Source: Fistularia commersonii (lineage: Eukaryota > Chordata > Actinopteri > Syngnathiformes > Fistulariidae). Taken from it: a stretch of 64,000 nucleotides of DNA. Within the stretch, counting starts at the first letter, position 1. Every line of letters starts with the position of its first letter. The notes beneath the pieces are model-generated. The model had not been told where the DNA came from, did no database searches, and saw nothing but the letters and a program-made list of their open reading frames with translations. The translations under genes were made by a program, and so were the position numbers. Where the stretch lies: NCBI GenBank assembly GCA_037954325.1, contig JBBMNZ010000028.1:13481501-13545500 (forward strand). Reading direction: 5' to 3'. Shown piece by piece: positions 18,801 to 32,040 of this stretch.

Positions 18801-21800
18801 ATTCTGCCATATATTGTGCTGAATCATCTCCTATACAACATATTTCAGCAACAGAATCAAGCTTTAAGGAATTCAGTACTTATTTCCACTTTGTACCAAA
18901 AACACTTCAGCTTGCTGAGATAAGCACTTTTTTACCAAATGGCTATAACATTTGAACCACCATTTGGATAAAAGTGATTCAGACATATATTGTGCAGAAT
19001 CATGTCCTATTTAACATATGTCAGCGCTAGAGATGAGGTACAAAAGATTCATTATTTATTTCCACCTATTACAGTAAACGCTTCAACTTGGTGCAATAAG
19101 TTCTTTTTGACCACATGGCTATATCTTTTGAAACTACAGCTGGATATGAGCGATTTTGACTTACAATGTGTAAATTCATCTCCTATACAACATATTTCAG
19201 CAGCAGACACAAGCTTGAAGGAATTTAGTTTTTAACACTTTGTACCAAAAACGCTTCAACCCGGTGGATTAAGCACTTTTGACCCCAAGGCTATATCTTT
19301 TGGAACAGTGTCAAGATAAAAGTGATTCTGCCATATATTGTGCAGAATCATCTCCTATACAATATAATTCAGCAGCAAACACAAGCTTGAAGGAATTCAT
19401 TAGTATTTTACACTTTGTACCAAAAAAGCTTCAACCAGGTGGATTAAGCACTTTTGACCACATGGCTATATTATTTGAAACTAGAGCTGGATTTGAGCAA
19501 TTTTGACTTACAATGTGCAAATTCATCTCCTATACAACATATTTCAGCAGCAGACACAAGCTTGAAGGAATTCTTTAGTTTTTTACAATTGGTACAAAAA
19601 AGCTTCAGCTGGGTGAGATGAACACTTTTTGACCATATAGCTATATATTTTGAACGAGTGTTTGGATAAATGTTATTCTTTCATATATTTTGCAGAATCA
19701 TATCCTATACAACATATTTTAGCAACAAAAACAAGCTTGAAGGAATTCATTAGTATTTTACATTTTGTACCAAAAACGCTTCAACCTGGTGGATTAAGTA
19801 CTTTTTGACCACATGGCTATATTATTTGAAACTAGACCTGGATTTGAGCAATTTTGACTTACAATGTGCAAATTCATCTCCTATACAACATATTTCAGCA
19901 GCAGACACAAGCTTGAAGGAATTCTTTTGTTTTTTTCCACTTTGTACCAAAAACACTTTAACTTGCTGAGATAAGCACTTTTTGACCACATAGCTATATC
20001 TTTTGAGCCAGTGTTTGAATAAAAGTCATTCTGACATATATTGTGCAGAATCATGTCCTATTTAACATATGTCAGCGCTACAGACGAGCTTGAAAAGATT
20101 CATTATTTATTTCCACCTTGCACAGTAAACTCTTCAACTGGCTGCAATAAGTTCTTTTTGACCACATGGCTATATCTTTTGAAACTACAGCAGAATTTGA
20201 GCTATTTTGACTTACAATGTGCAAATTCATCTCCTGTACAATATATTTCAGCAGCAGACACAAGCTTGAAGGAATTCATTAGTTTTTTACACTTTGTACC
20301 AAAAAAGCTTCAACCAGGTAAATTAAGCACTTTTGACCACATGGCTCTATCTTTTGGAACAGTGTTAAGATAAAAGTGATTCTGCCATATATTGTGCTGA
20401 ATCATCTCCTATAAGACATATTTCAGCAGCAGAATCAAGCTTGAAGGAGTTCATTACTTATTTCCACTTTGTACCAAAAACGTTTCAGCTTGCTGAGATA
20501 AGCACTTTTTTACCAAATGGCTATAACATTTGAACCACCATTTGGATAAAAGTGATTCAGACATATATTGTGCAGAATCATGTCCTATTTCACATATGTC
20601 AGCGCTAGAGACGAGGTACAAAAGATTCATTATTTATTTCCACCTAGTACAGTAAACGCTTCAACTTGGTGCAATAAGTTCTTTTTGACCACATGGCTAT
20701 ATCTTTTGAAACTACAGCTGGATTTGAGCGATTTTGACTTACAATGTGTAAATTCATCTCCTATACAACATATTTCAGCAGCAGACACAAGCTTGAAGGA
20801 ATTTAGTTTTTAACACTTTGTACCAAAAACGCTTCAACCCGGTGGATTAAGCACTTTTGACCCAAGGCTATATCTTTTGGAACAGTGTCAAGATAAATGT
20901 GATTCTGCCATATATTGTGCAGAATCATCTCCTATACAATATAATTCAGCAGCAAACACAAGCTTGAAGGAATTCATTAGTATTTTACACTTTGTACCAA
21001 AAAAGCTTCAACCAGGTGGATTAAGCACTTTTGACCACATGGCTATATTATTTGAAACTAGAGCTGGATTTGAGCAATTTTGACTTACAATGTGCAAATT
21101 CATCTCCTATACAACATATTTCAGCAGCAGACACAAGCTTGAAGGAATTCTTTAGTTTTTTACAATTGGTACAAAAAAGCTTCAGCTGGGTGAGATGAAC
21201 ACTTTTTGACCATATAGCTATATATTTTGAACGAGTGTTTGGATAAATGTTATTCTTTCATATATTTTGCAGAATCATATCCTATACAACATATTTTAGC
21301 AACAAACACAAGCTTGAAGGAATTCATTAGTATTTTACATTTTGTACCAAAAACGCTTCAACCTGGTGGATTAAGTACTTTTTGACCACATGGCTATATT
21401 ATTTGAAACTAGACCTGGATTTGAGCAATTTTGACTGACAATGTGCAAATTCATCTCCCATACAACATATTTCAGCAGCAGACACAAGCTTGAAGGAATT
21501 CTTTTGTTTTTTTCCACTTTGTACCAAAAACACTTTAACTTGCTGAGATAAGCACTTTTTGACCATATAGCTATATATTTTGAACGAGTGTTTGGATAAA
21601 TGTTATTCTTTCATATATTTTGCAGAATCATGTCCTATACAACATATGTCAGCGCTAGAGACGAGCTTGAAAAGATTCATTATTTATTTCCACCTTGCAC
21701 AGTAAACTCTTCAACTGGCTGCAATAAGTCCTTTTTGACCACATGGCTATATCTTTTGAAACTACAGCAGAATTTGAGCTATTTTGACTTACAATGTGCA

Positions 21801-21990
21801 AATTCATCTCCTGTACAATATATTTCAGCAGCAGACACAAGCTTGAAGGAATTCATTAGTTTTTTACACTTTGTACCAAAAAAGCTTCAACCAGGTAAAT
21901 TAAGCACTTTTGACCACATGGCTATATTATTTGTAACTAGAGCTGGATTTGAGCAATTTTGACCTACAATGTGCAAATTCATCTCCTATA
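15820..21990 (+). repeat. 9-monomer higher-order repeat, period 1578 bp, about 3.9 copies
   Basis: Identical variant patterns recur at 1578-bp offsets: 16885, 18463 and 20041; 17412, 18990 and 20568; 16123, 17701 and 19279. Within one period the landmark-to-landmark steps are 172, 175, 175, 176, 177, 176, 175, 176 and 176 bp, summing to 1578, so nine distinct monomers form the unit. The middle copies are almost identical, while the first (15.8-17.4 kb) and last are more diverged, with the last one rearranged near 21.54-21.64 kb. Most monomers carry an AAGCTT-GAAG-GAATTC landmark. Repeated 61-120 residue ORFs here share the period and are not genes. Confidence 0.95.
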
Positions 21991-24900
21991 CAACATATTT
22001 CAGCACCAGACAACAGCTATAAAGGATTCATTACTTAATTACACTGTGTACCAAAAATGTTTCAACTCGTTGAGTTTTGCACTTTTTGACCATACGGCTA
22101 TATCCTTATAACTTGTGGCTGGAGTACAGAGTTCTTGACATATGTTGTGCAGAATCAAGTCCTTTTATATATATTTCAGCACCAGACGACAGCTAAAAAG
22201 GATTCATTAGTTATTTACACTGTGTACCAAAAATGTTTCAACTCGGTAAGATAAGCACTTTTTGACCATATGGCTATATCTCTTGAAACTTCAGCTCAAT
22301 TACAGTGATTTTGACATATATTGTGCAGAATCAAGTCCTATAACATATATTAGCAATTTTTGACCATATGACAATATCTTTATAACTGGTGGCTGGATTG
22401 CAGAGGTTTGACATATGTTGTGCAGAATCAAGTCCTAAACAACATATTGCAGTTCCAGACACCAGCTAAAAACGATTCATTAGTTATTTACACTGTGTAC
22501 CAAAAATGTTTCAACTCGGTAAGATAAGCACTTTTTGACCATATGGCTATATCTCTTGAAACTTCAGCTCAATTACAGTGATTTTGATATATATTGTGCA
22601 GAATCAAGTCCTATAACATATATTAGCAATTTTTGACCATACGGCAATATCTTTATAACTGGTGGCTGGATTGCAGAGGTTTGACATATGTTGTGCAGAA
22701 TCAAGTCCTAAACAACATATTGCAGTTCCAGACACCAGCTAAAAACGATTCATTAGTTGTTTACACTGTGTTCCAAAAATGTTTCAACTCGGTGTGATAG
22801 GCACTTTTTGACCATATGGCTATATCTTTTGAAACTCATGCTCGATGACAGTGATTTTGACATATATTGTGCAAAATCAAATCCTGTAATATATATTTCA
22901 GCACCAGACATCAGTTAAAAAAGGATTCATTCGTTATTTACACTGTGTATCAAAAATGTTTCAACTCGGTGAGATAAGCACTTTTTGACCATATGGCCAT
23001 ATCTTTATAACTTCTGGCTGGATTACAGAGATTTTGACATATGTTGTGCAGAATCAAGTCCTATACAACATATTGCAGCACCAGACACCAGCTAAAAAGG
23101 ATTCAGTAGTTATTTACACTTTGTACCAAAAATGTTTCAACTCGGTGAGATAAGCACTCTTTGACCATATGGCTATATCTTTTGAAACTTCAGCTGGATT
23201 ACAGTAAATTTGACATATAATGTGCAGAATCAAGTCCCATACTACATATTACAGCACCAGACACCAGCTAAAAAGGACTCATTAGTTTTTTATACTGTGT
23301 ACCAAAAATGTTTCGCCTTGGTGAGATAAGAACTTTTTAATCATATTCCTATATCTCTTGAAACTTCATCTCCATTACAGTGATTTTGACATATATTGTG
23401 CAGAATCAAGTCCTCTAATATATATTTCAGCACCAGACGACAGATTAAAAGGATTCATTAGTTATTTACACTGTGTACCAACAATGTTTCCACCCGATTA
23501 GATAAGCACTTTTTGACCATATGGTTATATCTCTAAACCTTGTGGCTGGATTACAGAGGTTTGACATATTTTGAGTATCAAGTTCTAAACATATTGCAGC
23601 ATATTACACTGTGTGCCAAAAATGTTTCAACTCGATGAGATAAGCACTTTTTGACCACATGGCTATATCTTTTGAATTTGTGGCTGGATTATAGTGGTTT
23701 TGACATGTGTTGTACAGAATCATATCCTTTAATATACATTTCAGTACCAGAAAACAGCTAGAAAGTATTATTTTTTTATTTACAATTTGTAACAAAAACA
23801 TTTCAACTCACTTAGATAAACACTTTTGACCATATGTCCATATCTTTTGAATTTGTGATAGGATTACAGTGATTTGCAATTATGTTGTGCAGAATCATGT
23901 CCTATACAACATATTGCAGCAACAGACACCAGCTGAAATGGCTTTATTTTTTTTTTTACACTGAGTTCCAAAAATGTTTCAACTCGGTGAGATAAGCATT
24001 TTTTTACCATATGGCTATATCTCTTGAAACTTCAGCTGGATTACAGTGAATTTGACATATAATGTGCAGAATCATATCCTATACAACATATTGCAGCACC
24101 AGACACCAGATAAAATGGATTCATTATTTTTTTACACTGTGTACCCAAAACATTTCAACTTGATGAGATAAGCACTCTATTACCATATGGCTGTATCTTT
24201 TGAACTTGTGACATGATTACAGTGATTTTGACATATGTTGTGCTAAATCATGTCCTATAAAACATATTGCATTGCCAGACACCAGCTAAAAAGGATTCAT
24301 TACTTAATTACACTGTGTACCAAAAACGCTTCAACTCTGTGATAAGCATTTTTTTACCACATGGCTATATCTTTATAACTTGTGGGTGGATTACAGCGGT
24401 TTGACATATGTTGTGCAGAATCAAGTTCTAAACAACATATTGCAGCACCAGACACCAGCTAAAATGGATTCATTAGTTATTTACACTGTGTACCAAAAAC
24501 ATTTCAACTCCATGAGATAAGCACTTTTTGACCACATGGCTATATCTTTTGAATTTGTGGCTGGATTACAATGGTTTTGACATATGTTGTGCAGAATCAT
24601 GTCCTTTAATATATATATCTGCACCACAAAACAGCTAGAAAGGATTTATTAGTTAATTATAATTTGTATCAAAAACATTTCAACTCAGTGAGATAAGCAC
24701 TATTTGACCATATGGCTATATCTTTTGAATTTGTGACAGGATTACAGTGATTTAGACAGATGTTGTGCAAAATCATGTCCTATACACCATATTGCAGCAC
24801 CAGACACCAGCTATAAAGGATTCATTAGTTATTTACAATGTGTATCAAAAATGTTTCAACTCGGTGAGATAAGCACTTTTTGACCACATGGCTATATCTT

Positions 24901-25188
24901 TTGAAACTTCAGCTGGATTACAGTAAATTTGACATATAATGTGCAGAATCATGTCCTATACAACATTTTGCAGCACCAGACACCAGCTAAAATGGATTCA
25001 TTATTTTCTTACGATATGTTCCAAAAATGTTTCAGCTTGGTGAAATAAGCACTTTTTGGCCATATGGCTATATCTCTTGAAACTTTAGTAACATTGCGGT
25101 GATTTTGACATTTATTGTGCAGAATCAAAAAACCCATTAAAGTGTATTTCAACACTAGATGACAGCTAAAAAGGAATCATTAGGTATT
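21991..25188 (+). repeat. satellite array, subfamily A, diverged right flank
   Basis: Still + orientation, with a different sub-type: caagtcctatacaacatatt, gcagcaccagacaccagcta, aaaaggattcattagttatt, acactgtgtaccaaaaatgt and ttcaactcggtgagataagc. There is no regular higher-order period, and the monomers are individually diverged. Two adjacent units (near 22.33-22.37 and 22.6-22.64 kb) are internally deleted. No other insertions are seen. Confidence 0.92.
22311..22856 (+). repeat. tandem duplication of 273 bp with a truncated monomer
   Basis: The block with ctataacatatattagcaat followed directly by ttttgaccata appears twice, at about 22311 and 22584. Each copy consists of one full monomer plus one monomer lacking about 80 bp, so the deletion came first and the pair was then duplicated. 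Confidence 0.85.
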
Positions 25189-25193
25189 AATGA
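25188..25193. other. satellite orientation switch (strand inversion junction)
   Basis: Left of 25188 the array reads in + orientation (gacagctaaaaaggaatcat, taggtatt). From 25193 it reads aaaagtgcttatctcactga-gttgaagcg, the reverse complement of the cgcttcaactc-gtgagataagcactt landmark. Only about four bases (aatg) belong to neither side. The two sides belong to different subfamilies, so this is not a simple fold-back palindrome. Confidence 0.93.
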
Positions 25194-27826
25194 AAAGTGC
25201 TTATCTCACTGAGTTGAAGCGTTTTTGATTTGGAGTGGAAATAACTAATGAATTTCATCAAGCTGGTTTCTGCTGTTGAAATATGTTGTTGATGACATGA
25301 TCCTGCACAATATATGTCAAATTCAGTGTAATCCAGATAGAAGTTCAAAATATATAGCCGTTCGGTATAAAAGTTCGTATCTCACCAAGTTGAAGCGTTT
25401 TTGATTCTGAGTGGAAATAACTCATGAATTTCATCAAGCTGGTTTCTGCTGTTGAAATTACTTGTTTAGGACATGATTCTGCACAATGTATTTCAAATTC
25501 AGTGTAATCCAGCAACAAGTTTAAAGGCATAGCCATTCGGTAAAAAAGTGCTTAACTCACAGAGATGAAGCGTTTTTGATTCGGAGTGGAAATAACTAAT
25601 GAATTTCATCAAGCTGGTTTCTGCTGTTGAAATATGTTGTTTAGGACATGATTCTGCACAATATATGTCAATTTCAGTGTAATCCAGCTACAAGTTCAAA
25701 AGATATAACCATAAGGTCAAAAAGTGCTTAACTCAGTGAGTTGAAGCGTTTTTGATTAGGAGTGGAAATAACTAATGAATTTCATCAAGCTGGTTTCTGC
25801 TGTTAAAATATGTTGTTTAGGACATGATTCTGCACAATATATGTCAAATTCAGTGTAATCCCTTCACAGGTTCAAAAGATATAGCCATTCATTCAAAAAG
25901 TGCTTATCTCACCGAGTTGAAGCGTTTTTGATTAGGAGTGGAAATAACTAGTGAATTTCATTAAGCTGGTTTCTGCTGTTGAAATATGTTGTTTAGCAAA
26001 TGATTCTGCACAATATATGTCAACTTCAGTGTAATCCAGCTACAAGTTCAAAAGTTGTAGCCAGAGGTCAAAAAGTGCTTAACTCACTGAGTTGAAGCGT
26101 TTTTGATTAGGAGTGGAAATAACTAATGAATTTCATCAAGCTGGTTTCTGCTGTTGAAGTATGTGCTTAAGGACATGATTCTGTACAATATGTGTCAAAT
26201 TCAGTGGAATCCAGCTAAAAGTTCAAAAGATATAGCCATAAGGTCAAAAAGTGCTTAACTCACCGAGTAGAAGCATTTTTGATTAGGAGTGGAAATAACT
26301 TTTGAATTTCATCAAGCTGGTTTCTGCTGTTAAAATATGTTGTTTAGGACATGATTCTGAACGATATATGTCAAATTAAGTGTAATCCAGCGACAAGTTT
26401 AAAAGATATAGCCATAAGGTCAAAAAGTGCTTATCTCACCGAGTTGAAGCGTTTTCGATTAGGAGTGGAAATAACTTTTGAATTACATCAAGCTGGTTGC
26501 TGCTGTTGAAATATGTTGTTAAGGTCTTGATTCTACACAATACATGTCAAATTTAGTGTAATCCCTTCACAGGTTCAAAAGATATAGCCATTCGTTCAAA
26601 AAGTGCCTATCTCACCGAATTGAAGCGTTTCTGATTAGGAGTGATAATAAATTTTGATTTTCATCAAGCTGGTTTCTGCTGTTGAAATATGTTGTTTAGG
26701 ACATGATTTCTCACGATATATGTCAAATTCTGTGTAATCCAGCTACAAGTTCAAAATCTATAGCCATAAGGTCAAAAAGTGCTTAACTCACCGATTTGAA
26801 GCGTTTTTGATTAGGAGTGGAAATAACTTATGAATTTCATCAAGCTGGTTTCTGCTGTTGAAATATGTTGTTTAGGACATGATTCTGCATAATATATGTC
26901 AAATTCTGTGTAATCCAGTAACAAGTTCAAAAGATATAGCCATAGGGTCAAAAAGTGCTTAACTCACAGAGTTGAAGTGTTTTGGATTAGGAGTGGAAAT
27001 AACTTTTGGATTTCATCAATCTGGTTTCTGCTGTTGAAATATGTTGTTTAGGACATGATTCTGCACAATATATGTCAAATTCAGTGTAATCCAGCAACGT
27101 GTTCAAAAGATATAGCCAAAAGATCAAGAAGTGCTTATCTCACCGAAATGAAGTTTTTTTGATTAGGAGTGGAAATAACTAATGAATTTCATCAAGCTGG
27201 TTTCTGCTGTTAAAATATGTTGTTTAGGACATGATTTTGCACAATATATGTCAAATTCAGTGTAATCCAGCGACAAGTTTAGAAGATATAGCCATAAGGT
27301 CAAAAAGTGCTTATCTCACCGAGTTGAAGCGTTTTTGATTAGGAGTGGAAATAACTTTTGAATTCCATCAAGCTGGTTTCTGCTGTTGAAATATGTTGTT
27401 AAGGTCTTGATTCTACACAATACATGTCAAATTTAGTGTAATCCCTTAACAGGTTCAAAAGATATAGCCATTCGTTCAAAAAGTGCTAATCTCACCGAGT
27501 TGAAGCGTTTTTGATCAGGAGTGGAAATAACTAATGAATTTCAACAAGCTGGTTGCAGCTGTTGAAATATGTTGTTTAGCAAATGAATCTGCACAATATA
27601 TGTCAAATTCAGTGTAATCCAGCTACGTGTTCAAAAGATATAGCCAAAAGATCAAGAAGTGCTTATCTCACCGAAATGAAGTTTTTTTGATTAGGAGTGG
27701 AAATAACTTTTGAATTTCATCAAGCTGGTTTCTGCTGTTGAAATATGTTGTTAAAGACATGATTCTACAAAATATATTTCAAATTTAGTGTAATCCCTTC
27801 ACAGGTTCAAAAGATATAGCCATTCG
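25193..27826 (-). repeat. satellite array, subfamily B, inverted
   Basis: Units of about 176 bp in minus orientation: gttgaagcgtttttgattag, gagtggaaataactaatgaa, tttcatcaagctggtttctg, ctgttgaaatatgttgttta, ggacatgattctgcacaata, then tagccataaggtcaaaaagt. The gagtggaaataac and catcaagctggtttctgctg pieces define subfamily B. A five-monomer offset (880 bp) links similar units at about 26391 and 27271. Confidence 0.93.
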
Positions 27827-30800
27827 TTCAAAGAGTGCCTATCTCACCGAGTTGAAGCGTTTTTGATTAGGAGTGGAAATAACTTTTGGATTTCATCCAT
27901 CTGGTTTCTGCTGTTGGAATATGTTGTTTAGGACATGATTTTGCACAATATATGTCAAATTCAGTGTAATCCTGCTACAAGTTCAAAAGTTGTAGCCAGA
28001 GGTCAAAAAGTGCTTAACTCACTGAGTTGAAGCGTTTTTGATTCGGAGTGGAAATAACTAATGAATTTCAGCAAGCTGGTTTCTGCTGTTGAAATATGTT
28101 GTTTAGGACAAGATTCTGCACAATTTATGTCAAATTAAGTGTAATCCAGCTACAAGTTCAAAAGATATAGTCATAAGGTCAAAAATTGCTTAACTCACCG
28201 AGTTGAAGCGTTTTTGATTAGGAGTGGAAATAACTTTTGAATTTCATCAAGCTGGTTTCTGCTGTTGAAATATGTTGTTAAGGACATGATTCTACACAAT
28301 ATATGTTAAATTCAGTGTAATCAAGCTACAAGTTCAAAAGATATAGCCATTCGTTCAAAAAGTGCTTATCTCACTGAGTTGAAGCGTTTTTGATCAGGAG
28401 TGGAAATTACTAATGAATTTCATCAAGCTAGTTTCTGCTTTTGAATTAGGTTGGTTAGGACATGATTCTGCACAATATATGTCAAACTCAGTGTAATCCT
28501 GATAGAAGTTCCAAAGAAATAGCCATTTGGTCAAAAAGTGTTTATCTCAACGATTTGAAGCTTTTTGATTTGGAGTGGAAATAACTAATGAATTTCATCA
28601 AGCAGGTTTCTGTTGTTGAAATATGTTGTTTAGGACATGATTCTGCACAATGTATGTCAAATTAAGTGTAATCCAGCCATAAGATCGAAAGATATAGCCA
28701 TTTGTTCAAAAATAGCTTATCTCACCGAGTTTAAGCGTTTTTGATTCGGAGTGGAAATAACTTTTGAATATCAACAAGCTGGTTTCTGCTGTTGATATAT
28801 GTTGTGTTGGACATGATTCTGCACGATCTATGTCAAATTCAGTTTAATCCTGCAACAAGTTCAAAAGATATAGCCATAAGGTCAAATAGTGCTTAACTCA
28901 ACGAGTTGAAGCGTTTTTGATTAAGATCGGAAATAACTTGAATTTCATCAAGCTGGTTTCTGCTGTTGAAATATGTATTTTAGGACATGATTCTCCACGA
29001 TATATGTCAAATTCAGTGTAATCCAGCTACAAGTTCAAAAGATATAGCCTAAGGTCAAAAATGTCTTAACTCACCGAGTTGAAGCGTTTTTGATTAGGAG
29101 TGGAAATAACTTTTGAATTTCATCAAGCTGGTTTCTGCTGTTGAATTATGTTGTTTAGGACATGAATCTGCACAATATATGTTAAATTCAGTGTAATCCA
29201 GCTACAAGTTTAAAAGATATAGCCATAAGGTCAAAAAGTGCTTAACTCACCGAGTTGAAGCGTTTTTGATTAGGAGTGGAAATAACTTTTGAATTTCAGC
29301 AAGCTGGTTTCTGCTGTTGAAATATGTCGTTTAGGACATGATTCTGCACGATATATGTCAAATTCAGTGTAATCCAGCTACAAGTTCAAAAGATATAGTC
29401 ATAAGGTCAAAAATTGCTTAACTCACCGTGTTGAAGCGTTTTTGATTAGGAGTGGAAATAACTTTTGAATTTCATCAAGCTGGTTTCTGCTGTTGAAATA
29501 TGTTGTTAAGGACATGATTCTACACAATATATGTTAAATTCAGTGTAATCAAGCTACAAATTCAAAAGATATAGCCATTCGTTCAAAAAGTGCTTATCTC
29601 ACTGAGTTGAAGCGTTTTTGATCAGGAGTGGAAATAACTAATGAATTTCATCAAGCTAGTTTCTGCTTTTGAATTAGGTTGGTTAGGACATGATTCTGCA
29701 CAATATATGTCAAACTCAGTGTAATCCTGATAGAAGTTCCAAAGAAATAGCCATTTGGTCAAAAAGTGTTTATCTCAACGATTTGAAGCTTTTTGATTTG
29801 GAGTGGAAATAACTAATGAATTTCATCAAGCAGGTTTCTGTTGTTGAAATATGTTGTTTAGGACATGATTCTGCACAATGTATGTCAAATTAAGTGTAAT
29901 CCAGCCATAAGATCGAAAGATATAGCCATTTGTTCAAAAATAGCTTATCTCACCGAGTTTAAGCGTTTTTGATTCGGAGTGGAAATAACTTTTGAATATC
30001 AACAAGCTGGTTTCTGCTGTTGATATATGTTGTGTTGGACATGATTCTGCACGATCTATGTCAAATTCAGTTTAATCCTGCAACAAGTTCAAAAGATATA
30101 GCCATAAGGTCAAATAGTGCTTAACTCAACGAGTTGAAGCGTTTTTGATTAAGATCGGAAATAACTTGAATTTCATCAAGCTGGTTTCTGCTGTTGAAAT
30201 ATGTATTTTAGGACATGATTCTCCACGATATATGTCAAATTCAGTGTAATCCAGCTACAAGTTCAAAAGATATAGCCTAAGGTCAAAAATTTCTTAACTC
30301 ACCGAGTTGAAGCGTTTTTGATTAGGAGTGGAAATAACTTTTGAATTTCATCAAGCTGGTTTCTGCTGTTGAATTATGTTGTTTAGGACATGAATCTGCA
30401 CAATATATGTTAAATTCAGTGTAATCCAGCTACAAGTTTAAAAGATATAGCCATAAGGTCAAAAAGTGCTTAACTCACCGAGTTGAAGCGTTTTTGATTA
30501 GGAGTGGAAATAACTTTTGAATTTCGTCAAGCTTGTTTCTGCTGTTGAAATATGTCGTTTAGGACATGATTCTGCACGATATATGTCAAATTCAGTGTAA
30601 TCCATCTACAAGTTCAAAATCTATAGCCATAAGGTCAAAAAGTGCTTAACTCACCGATTTGAAGCGTTTTTGATTAGGAGTGGAAATAACTTTTGAATTT
30701 CATCAAGCTGGTTTTTGCTGTTGAAATATGTTGTTTAGGACATGATTCTGCACAATATATGTCAAATTTAGTGTAATCCCTTCACAGGTTCAAAAGATAT

Positions 30801-32040
30801 AGCCATTCATTCAAAAAGTGCTTATCTCACCGAGTTGAAGCGTTTTTGATTAGGAGTGGAAATAACTAGTGAATTTCATTAAGCTGGTTTCTGCTGTTGA
30901 AATATGTTGTTTAGCAAATGATTCTGCACAATATATGTCAAATTCAGTGTAATCCTGCTACAAGTTCAAAAGTTGTAGCCAGAGGTCAAAAAGTGCTTAA
31001 CTCACTGAGTTGAAGCGTTTTTGATTCGGAGTGGAAATAACTAATGAATTTCAGCAAGCTGGTTTCTGCTGTTGAAATATGTTGTTTAGGACAAGATTCT
31101 GCACAATTTATGTCAAATTAAGTGTAATCCAGCTACAAGTTCAAAAGATATAGTCATAAGGTCAAAAATTGCTTAACTCACCGAGTTGAAGCGTTTTTGA
31201 TTAGGAGTGGAAATAACTTTTGAATTTCATCAAGCTGGTTTCTGCTGTTGAAATATGTTGTTAAGGACATGATTCTACACAATATATGTTAAATTCAGTG
31301 TAATCAAGCTACAAGTTCAAAAGATATAGCCATTCGTTCAAAAAGTGCTTATCTCACTGAGTTGAAGCGTTTTTGATCAGGAGTGGAAATAACTAATGAA
31401 TTTCATCAAGCTAGTTTCTGCTTTTGAATTAGGTTGGTTAGGACATGATTCTGCACAATATATGTCAAACTCAGTGTAATCCTGATAGAAGTTCAAAACA
31501 TATAGCCGTAAGGTATAAAAGTTTGTATCTCACCAAGTTGAAGAGTTTTTGATTCGGAGTGGAAATAACTAATGAATTTCATCAAAATGGTTGCTGCTGT
31601 TTAAATTAGTTGTTTAGGACATGATTCTGCACAATATATTTCAAATTCAGTGTAATCCAGCCAGAAGTTCCAAAGAAATAGCCATTTGGTTAAAAAGTGT
31701 TTATCTCAACGATTTGAAGCGTTTTTGATTTGGAGTAGAAATAACTAATGAATTTCATCAAGCAGGTTTCTGTTGTTGAAATATGTTGTTTAGGACATGA
31801 TTCTGCACAATGTATGTCAAATTAAGTGTAATCCAGCCATAAGATCGAAAGATATAGCCATTTGTTCAAAAAGTGCTTATCTCACCGAGTTTAAGCGTTT
31901 TTGATTCGGAGTGGAAATAACTTTTGAATATCAACAAGCTGGTTTCTGCTGTTGATATATGTTGTGTTGGACATGATTCTGCACGATCTATGTCAAATTC
32001 AGTTTAATCCTGCAATAAGATCGAAAGATATAGCCATTTG
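27827..32040 (-). repeat. 24-monomer super-repeat, copy 1 (4214 bp), subfamily B
   Basis: The rare variant ttgaattaggttggttag occurs at 28441, 29669 and 31424, and again at 32655, 33883 and 35638. Each pair is separated by exactly 4214 bp. Other rare variants (ttggatttcatccatctgg and gtggaaattac) obey the same offset. Internally, seven-monomer (1228 bp) segments are also repeated (28.44 against 29.67 kb). The left border is where copies 1 and 2 stop matching, at about 27827. Confidence 0.92.

Noticed and set aside
15831..21962. Family of repeated 61-120 residue ORFs starting MCRIMSYLTYVS and similar
   Set aside because: They recur with the 1578-bp period of the satellite, differ in length by point changes and lie in sequence that is not coding elsewhere in the array. 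Chance frames in a repeat.
23604..25536. Short minus-strand ORFs in the diverged satellite
   Set aside because: Same explanation: they are single-monomer frames without conservation between neighbouring units.
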